DNA from: an uncultured Bifidobacterium sp.
GTDB taxonomy: Bacteria; Actinomycetota; Actinomycetes; Actinomycetales; Bifidobacteriaceae
Direction: 5' to 3'
Assembly (NCBI RefSeq): GCF_945269915.1
Contig: NZ_CALYOY010000022.1
Coordinates: 1 to 38,504 of the forward strand
DNA length: 38,504 nucleotides
Below are positions 35,618-38,504 of this stretch, one piece after another. The notes beneath the pieces are model-generated. The model was given only the letters and a program-made list of their open reading frames with translations. It was not told the DNA's origin and made no database searches. The translations under genes and the position numbers were made by a program. Positions within the stretch are counted from its first letter, which is position 1. Every line of letters begins with the position of its first letter.

Positions 35618-35918
35618 GGAACTACCTCACAAAAGGTTGGGAATTCAACATTGCAAACTGCACCAATCGTAATGGAGACTTCCGACTTATGCGGCTGGCA
35701 AAGCCCATATCTCCGGTGTGAAGGACCTATCGATTTTCCCTATACCCCTCTGGGGGATTCGGGCGGTCGTACAGGGTAGCCTTGAGGAGGCGTTCCCGCC
35801 CGACGTGCGCAGGTCAAGGGGCGTCGACCTCGGTCCTGGCCGGTTCTGACCAGCCCGGGCCTCTCGCTGTGCGCATGATTGAACGGACCGTTCTTGCAAT
35901 GGTCGTGATGGAGTAACC
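35618..35918. other. 301-nt divergent promoter region of ettA and the YkoE gene
   Basis: It must hold promoters in both directions. On the YkoE side an inverted repeat CGGGCGG (35760-35766) / CCGCCCG (35796-35802) encloses GCCT/AGGC, so the leader may be structured. I looked for a THI box (CTGAGA and a conserved ACCTGA-type stretch) and did not see one. A short palindrome sits at 35881-35893. Confidence 0.4.
35881..35893 (+). promoter_or_regulatory. 13-bp palindrome upstream of the YkoE gene
   Basis: GAACGG-A-CCGTTC, 25 nt before ATG 35919. The symmetry and position fit a repressor operator; which protein would bind is not known. Confidence 0.35.
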
Positions 35919-36545
35919 ATGACAGAGAAACAACAGGATAATCGAATACCGGCAGCCCGCAGGTTGCGCTGGAGGCCCCTGGACATTGCGGTGGGTGCCG
36001 GCCTGGGAGCCGTTTCGGGATTGATCTACTGGGCGGCAAGTCTGCTCTCGTCGTGGGTGTTCCCCCTGATGACGGCCCTCCTTCCGGGTATGGCAGCCCT
36101 CCTGCATGGGATTTTCTACTTTCCTTGCACCCTGTCCCTATTGATATTGCGCAAGCCAGGGGCGGCCGTCTATGTGGGAATCATCAGCGTGCTGGTCGAG
36201 ATTCTGCCCGGCAACGCCTACGGTGGCCCCATGGTCTTCGTCGAGGCCATCCTGGAGGCGTTCTGCGCAGAACTGGCTTTCGGCATCTTCCGCTACCGTC
36301 GGTGGACCCTGGGTACGACCATCCTGGGTGGCGTCATGATTGCCATGTTCTACAACGCCTTCCTTCTTGCCTTCTACTATCAGGGGGTTTCCCCGCTCAG
36401 CCCGCGAGGCATCATCGGGACCATATGCGAATTGATCAGTGGAATCGTCCTGGCCGGTCTGGTCAGTTGGGCCCTCTTCCGGGCCATCGGCAGCACCGGA
36501 GCCTTGGACCGTCTGGCCTCCGGCCGAGACGTCAGACAGGTGTGA
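35919..36545 (+). CDS. ECF transporter S component, YkoE-like (orphan)
   Basis: 208 residues with five to six membrane segments. RPLDIAVGAGLGAVSGLIYWAASLL, PGMAALLHGIFYFPCTLSLLILRKPGAAVYVGIISVLVEILPGNAYGG and an EAILEAFCAELAFGIFRYRRW stretch are typical of the YkoE family, the substrate-binding subunit of energy-coupling-factor importers for thiamine precursors (hydroxymethylpyrimidine in the proposed role). YkoE normally sits with YkoD (double ATPase) and YkoC (T component). Here the next gene is an unrelated binding lipoprotein, so partner subunits must be elsewhere or be lost. GGAG about 8 nt before ATG 35919 is the ribosome site. The short gap downstream carries the G14 tract. Confidence 0.8.
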   Translation: MTEKQQDNRIPAARRLRWRPLDIAVGAGLGAVSGLIYWAASLLSSWVFPLMTALLPGMAALLHGIFYFPCTLSLLILRKPGAAVYVGIISVLVEILPGNAYGGPMVFVEAILEAFCAELAFGIFRYRRWTLGTTILGGVMIAMFYNAFLLAFYYQGVSPLSPRGIIGTICELISGIVLAGLVSWALFRAIGSTGALDRLASGRDVRQV

Positions 36546-36618
36546 AGCCGTCGGCCCCATGGGGGTGCACTCTCAATCCATCTTCACAGGGTGCGGGCAT
36601 CGATCCGCAAGTTGCCGC

Positions 36619-36632
36619 GGGGGGGGGGGGGG
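36619..36632. repeat. G14 homopolymer tract upstream of the binding lipoprotein gene
   Basis: Fourteen G residues lie 47 nt upstream of the TAAGAT -10 candidate and 92 nt before ATG 36724. Such tracts change length by slippage and could alter promoter spacing. It is the longest of three homopolymer runs in the window. Confidence 0.9.
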
Positions 36633-36678
36633 ACTCGCCCTCCTGGGCTCTTATCCCACCAACCCGTGCAGAACCACA

Positions 36679-36709
36679 TAAGATGGACCCACGATGCCCG
36701 AATCGGGCA
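36679..36709 (+). promoter_or_regulatory. candidate -10 element and 15-bp palindromic operator
   Basis: TAAGAT at 36679-36684 may be a -10 element, though no good -35 is seen. TGCCCGA-A-TCGGGCA at 36695-36709 is a perfect palindrome around one base, located at the expected transcription start and directly before the AGGAAAGG ribosome site. A repressor bound here would block the lipoprotein gene. Confidence 0.4.
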
Positions 36710-36723
36710 GGAAAGGTGTCGCC

Positions 36724-38361
36724 ATGACCAACCTTCGTTCTTATCTGGCAGCGGGCATACTTCCCCTTGTCCTGATGGCCGGTGCCTGCGGTTCTTCGGG
36801 CGGCAGCCGGGTGCAGGGGGAGACGGACCCCCGGGCGGCCATCAGTGTCAACAACACAGAGCCGACCGCGCCCCTGATTCCCTCAAGCACCAACGACACG
36901 GCCGGGTGGAAGGTGGTGACCCAACTCTTCGATGGGTTGGTCACTTTCGATGCAAAGGGCCGACAGACCCTGGTTCAGGCCAAATCAATCACACCCAACC
37001 AGGATGCCACCCAGTACACGATTGTGCTCAGACCGGGGCTGAGGTTCAGCAACGGGGAGATGATCAAGGCGAAGACCTATGCGGATTCTTGGTCCTTTGC
37101 TGCCAATGCGGCCAACGGTCAGTTGGGGGCTTCCGCCTTCTCCACCATCGAGGGGTACGACCGGATCCAGGACGAGCATGGCGATCCCAAGGCGACCCTG
37201 TCCGGCCTGGAGGTCGTGGATGACCTGACCCTGAAAGTGGCCATGGCCAGGCCAGATTCGTCCTTCCCCTACAAAGTGGGCGACGTGGCCTTCCTGCCGC
37301 TGCCGGCATCCGCCTACAAGGACATCAAGGCCTTCGGCAATCATCCGGTGGGGAACGGACCATATCGGTTCAAGTCATGGGTGCCCAATCAGGGGATTGA
37401 ACTTGAACGTGATCCCTCATATAAGGGGCCCCGCAAGGCCCGTAACGGGAGTTTGGAATTCAGGGACTACCAGAGTCTTGATGCGGCCTATGCCGATGCC
37501 CAGGCCGGTCGTCTGGACGTGCTCGATACGGTACCGGTCTCCCGACTGAAGACCTTCCGTCAGGAGTCGGCCCTCCAGCCCCTGGTCAAGCCTGGCCCAG
37601 CCTTCCGTTCCCTGACCGTCCCGCAGGCTCTGCCGCATTTCCAGGGACGGGAGGGGGCCTTGCGCAGGCAGGCATTATCCCGTGCCATCGATCGGAAGGG
37701 TATAGCCGACAAGGTCTTTGCAGGCTCGGTCGTTCCGGCCAGTGACTTCCTTGCGCCGACCATCACCGGGCACGCGGGTGACATCACGGGGCATGAAGTT
37801 GTGGACTACGACCCCGATAGGGCTCGGGAACTGTGGAAGGATGCCGACGCCATCTCCCCCTGGGAGGGGACCCTGAGGATCGCCTACAGCGCCGACGGGA
37901 CCGACAAGGATTGGGTCGATGCCGTCCTGCACGGGTACTCCAAGGTACTGGGAATCAAGGCCGATGCCAACATCTTCCCGACCGGCAAGGAGTTCAACAC
38001 CGCCGTCCACAACCGTCAGGTGAACAGCTTCTTCAATTCCGGTCTGACTTCGGACTACCCCCATCCCGAAGGGTATCTGGTGCAGGGATACGCCTCCTCC
38101 CAGGCCGATGGGAAGGGGCTCAATAACGGCGACTACAAGAGCGGTGAGTATGACGCGATTCTGGCCCGGGCAGCGACCAAGGTCGATCTGGACAAGTCCA
38201 TGGAGGACTACCGCCTGGCCCAGACCGTTCTTTTCAAGGACCTGCCGGCCTTGCCGCTGTGGTACCGGAAGGTCTCCGCAGTGGCCGGCAAGCAGGTGCG
38301 TGACGTCCCCTTTGGGTATATGGGGTTGCCGGTCTACAACCGGATCACCAAGCAGGTCTGA
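36724..38361 (+). CDS. peptide/nickel-type ABC transporter substrate-binding lipoprotein (family 5)
   Basis: About 545 residues. The signal peptide ends with the lipobox LMAGAC, so it is a lipoprotein. The mature protein follows the SBP_bac_5 (OppA/DppA) pattern: PLIPSSTNDTAGWKVVTQLFDGLVTFD near the start, YTIVLRPGLRFSNGEMIKAKTYADSW, GNGPYRFKSW and the C-terminal DLPALPLWYRKVSAVAG. It would bind oligopeptides or similar ligands. No opp permease or ATPase genes are visible up to the window edge; a tRNA gene follows instead. ATG 36724 has AGGAAAGG 8 nt upstream; an upstream ATG at 36694 is in frame but falls inside the palindrome. Confidence 0.9.
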   Translation: MTNLRSYLAAGILPLVLMAGACGSSGGSRVQGETDPRAAISVNNTEPTAPLIPSSTNDTAGWKVVTQLFDGLVTFDAKGRQTLVQAKSITPNQDATQYTIVLRPGLRFSNGEMIKAKTYADSWSFAANAANGQLGASAFSTIEGYDRIQDEHGDPKATLSGLEVVDDLTLKVAMARPDSSFPYKVGDVAFLPLPASAYKDIKAFGNHPVGNGPYRFKSWVPNQGIELERDPSYKGPRKARNGSLEFRDYQSLDAAYADAQAGRLDVLDTVPVSRLKTFRQESALQPLVKPGPAFRSLTVPQALPHFQGREGALRRQALSRAIDRKGIADKVFAGSVVPASDFLAPTITGHAGDITGHEVVDYDPDRARELWKDADAISPWEGTLRIAYSADGTDKDWVDAVLHGYSKVLGIKADANIFPTGKEFNTAVHNRQVNSFFNSGLTSDYPHPEGYLVQGYASSQADGKGLNNGDYKSGEYDAILARAATKVDLDKSMEDYRLAQTVLFKDLPALPLWYRKVSAVAGKQVRDVPFGYMGLPVYNRITKQV

Positions 38362-38426
38362 CGACTCGGTCCGTGGCGTTATGACGTGCCTGTTTGATAC
38401 CATGACTCTGCCGACCACGTCGGCGT

Positions 38427-38500
38427 GGGGCCTTAGCTCAGTCGGTTAGAGCAAACGACTCATAATCGTTCGGTCCAGGGTTCAAGCCCCTGAGGCCCCA
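38427..38500 (+). tRNA. tRNA with CAU anticodon (probably tRNA-Met, elongator; tRNA-Ile2 possible)
   Basis: A complete cloverleaf: acceptor stem GGGGCCT with AGGCCCC, D-arm TAGCTCAGTCGGTTAGAGCA, anticodon loop CTCATAA (CAU) and T-arm with GGTTCAAGC. The discriminator is A and no CCA is encoded. The stem CGACTCATAATCG also occurs in lysidine-modified tRNA-Ile2, so the amino acid cannot be settled without comparing all CAU tRNAs of the genome. Confidence 0.9.
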
Positions 38501-38504
38501 CAGG

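Noticed and set aside
35700-35900. TPP riboswitch before the YkoE-like gene
   Set aside because: Looked for because ykoE genes are often under thiamine control; the conserved THI-box sequences are not visible, although a covariance search was not possible here.

Overview
The window looks like a chromosomal segment of a high-GC actinobacterium, most likely a Bifidobacterium or close relative. The reasons are the gene order dacB-tilS-hpt-ftsH-folBK-DUF3180, a fused FolB/FolK, an EttA-type ABC-F protein, sugar ABC transporters without their own ATPase, and LacI regulation of a glycan locus. The species cannot be fixed from the sequence alone. No insertion sequences, phage genes or CRISPR arrays were seen.

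Region 1 (about 1-16600) is a plant-type glycan utilisation locus. On the plus strand it holds a sugar-binding lipoprotein, an intracellular GH28-like beta-helix enzyme, two ABC permeases, a YesL/DUF624 membrane protein, a LacI-family regulator and a second, paralogous binding lipoprotein, ending at a strong terminator (9900-9938). Facing it on the minus strand are a GH115-like glucuronidase without signal peptide and a 1308-residue secreted beta-helix protein. The likely flow is extracellular attack by the secreted protein, capture by two related binding proteins, import through one permease pair powered by an ATPase encoded elsewhere, and cytoplasmic trimming by the GH28-like and GH115 enzymes. 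The set resembles yes-type pectin/rhamnogalacturonan loci plus a glucuronidase. The secreted protein appears frameshifted just before a sortase-like cell-wall signal.

Region 2 (about 16950-23060) holds a small VOC protein, an FGGY sugar kinase, tRNA-Glu with a clear promoter, a GT2 glycosyltransferase, an AI-2E-family membrane protein and a processive-type GT2 enzyme.

Region 3 (about 23060-25716) is a decayed ABC exporter: an ATPase and an ABC-2 type permease broken by many frameshifts and at least one stop, preceded by C12 and G10 homopolymer tracts.

Region 4 (about 25800-32911) is the housekeeping block dacB, tilS, hpt, ftsH, folBK, DUF3180, mostly overlapping and probably co-transcribed. 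folE and folP, expected from my knowledge of related genomes between ftsH and folBK, are missing, and the FolB and FolK parts of the remaining fusion lack the key catalytic residues. Folate synthesis from this locus therefore looks lost.

Region 5 (about 32940-38504) holds tesB and ettA on the minus strand, a YkoE-type ECF S component without its ATPase or T component and without a visible THI box, a peptide/nickel-type binding lipoprotein preceded by a G14 tract and a palindrome, and a CAU-anticodon tRNA at the edge.
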